A DNA stretch of 64,000 nucleotides, from positions 1,612,001-1,676,000 of the forward strand of contig CP030277.1 in the NCBI GenBank assembly GCA_003330885.1. The letters are read 5' to 3'. Positions 63,499 to 64,000 of this stretch are shown piece after piece (the stretch's first letter is position 1; each line of letters opens with the position of its first letter). The notes under the pieces are model-generated. The model was not told where the DNA came from and did no database searches. It worked only from the letters and a program-made list of their open reading frames with translations. Position numbers and translations under genes: made by a program. Source of the stretch: Rhodobiaceae bacterium (lineage in GTDB: Bacteria > Pseudomonadota > Alphaproteobacteria > Parvibaculales > Parvibaculaceae).

Positions 63499-64000
63499 CG
63501 GACATCACCATGCGCACAGACCATGAGCGGCTGTCCAGCAGATCACCCCCGGACCCAAAGACCCTTCCACCCATGTAGGTGACGGGACCTCCAGGTCTAA
63601 AACCGACTTTCTCGATTGCTGGGAACATCGGATCAAACACGGGCAGCCACATGTTGAGACGCGTCGCACCATCATCGCGGGCGATGGCCGCAACACTCCC
63701 GATAAGAGCACCGACGGTCTCCGGCGTTGCCGCAAGCTCAACAATATCAACAGCATCTTCATGGCGTTTGAAGACAGCAAGACCCAATCCACCATCGCCA
63801 CCGGCAACGCCAATGCGATAGTCATTTTCCGGGTCTTCAAGCATGCGCCAGTTATAATAGGCAATGTCACGTCCAAGAGAGACTTTGGCCGGTGAAGGCG
63901 CAATGCTCGGAAGCCAATCGCTAAAACGGTCAACCTGAGCAAAACTCCGACCCGGTGTATCTGGAAACTTCATGTCGTCGATAGAGGCAGACATAAGCGG
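63488..64000 (-). CDS. GNAT-like acetyltransferase, N-terminus beyond window edge
   Basis: At least 168 residues; the frame is still open at the window end, so the true start probably lies outside. The visible part (SLGRDIAYYNWRMLEDPEND, VDIVELAATPETVGALIGSV, GATRLNMWLPVFDPMFPAIE) resembles the second domain of double-GNAT proteins found in nonulosonate and surface-sugar clusters. It could be the N-acetyl- or other acyltransferase that modifies C5 or C7 of the sugar. First visible gene of the leftward operon. Confidence 0.65.
   Translation of the reverse strand, partial: PLMSASIDDMKFPDTPGRSFAQVDRFSDWLPSIAPSPAKVSLGRDIAYYNWRMLEDPENDYRIGVAGGDGGLGLAVFKRHEDAVDIVELAATPETVGALIGSVAAIARDDGATRLNMWLPVFDPMFPAIEKVGFRPGGPVTYMGGRVFGSGGDLLDSRSWSVRMVMSDVF

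Overview
The window looks like a chromosomal segment of a free-living, flagellated alphaproteobacterium. Supporting signs are FlaF, FlbT and FliX (flagellar regulators largely confined to this class), a DUF6468 protein beside FliM, a TTAA-N7-TTAA CtrA-type site, and GTTC-N7-GTTC LexA boxes in front of an ImuA/ImuB/DnaE2 mutagenesis system. I cannot name the genus. I see no rRNA, tRNA, insertion sequence, phage gene or CRISPR array.

Positions 1-31,700 are almost entirely flagellar. fliO-fliP read rightward. A leftward block holds fliL, fliM, a DUF6468 gene, a motE-like gene, two MotB-like genes and a 1,201-residue secreted repeat protein. flgF-flgG-flgA-flgH and flgI-rod-binding protein-flgN-like read rightward, with dksA and fliX leftward between them. 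Next come two TPR-glycosyltransferases resembling Caulobacter FlmG, then three flagellin genes alternating with flaF, flbT and a second flaF. flgE-flgK-flgL reads leftward at the end. Four flagellar operons carry sigma-54 promoter matches (GG-N10-GC), each preceded by repeated CGGCA-N5-TGCCG palindromes that resemble FlbD (ftr) enhancers. The first flagellin has a 53-codon upstream reading frame whose stop overlaps the flagellin start.

Positions 31,700-43,860 hold a MoxR ATPase/VWA pair, a double-cupin protein, a three-gene ABC exporter of the MacA/MacB or DevBCA kind, an MFS transporter, and dnaE2-imuB. imuA lies at 44,550-45,389, separated from imuB by two small lipoprotein genes on the other strand; imuA and imuB each have their own LexA box.

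Positions 45,400-58,800 are a mixed metabolic region: two methyltransferases, a secreted amidohydrolase with a TetR regulator, a chemoreceptor with a C-terminal PilZ-like domain, an Old Yellow Enzyme relative, a large secreted PHP-domain (CehA/McbA-like) protein with an unrecognised neighbour, a ferredoxin/ferredoxin-NADP reductase pair, and a chorismate mutase.

Positions 58,800-64,000 are a leftward operon for a CMP-activated nonulosonic acid, most likely of the legionaminic type: cytidylyltransferase, CBS-nucleotidyltransferase, NeuB, PIG-L deacetylase, NeuC-like epimerase and a GNAT gene cut by the window edge. My inference is that this sugar is the donor that the FlmG-like proteins attach to the flagellins before or during export.
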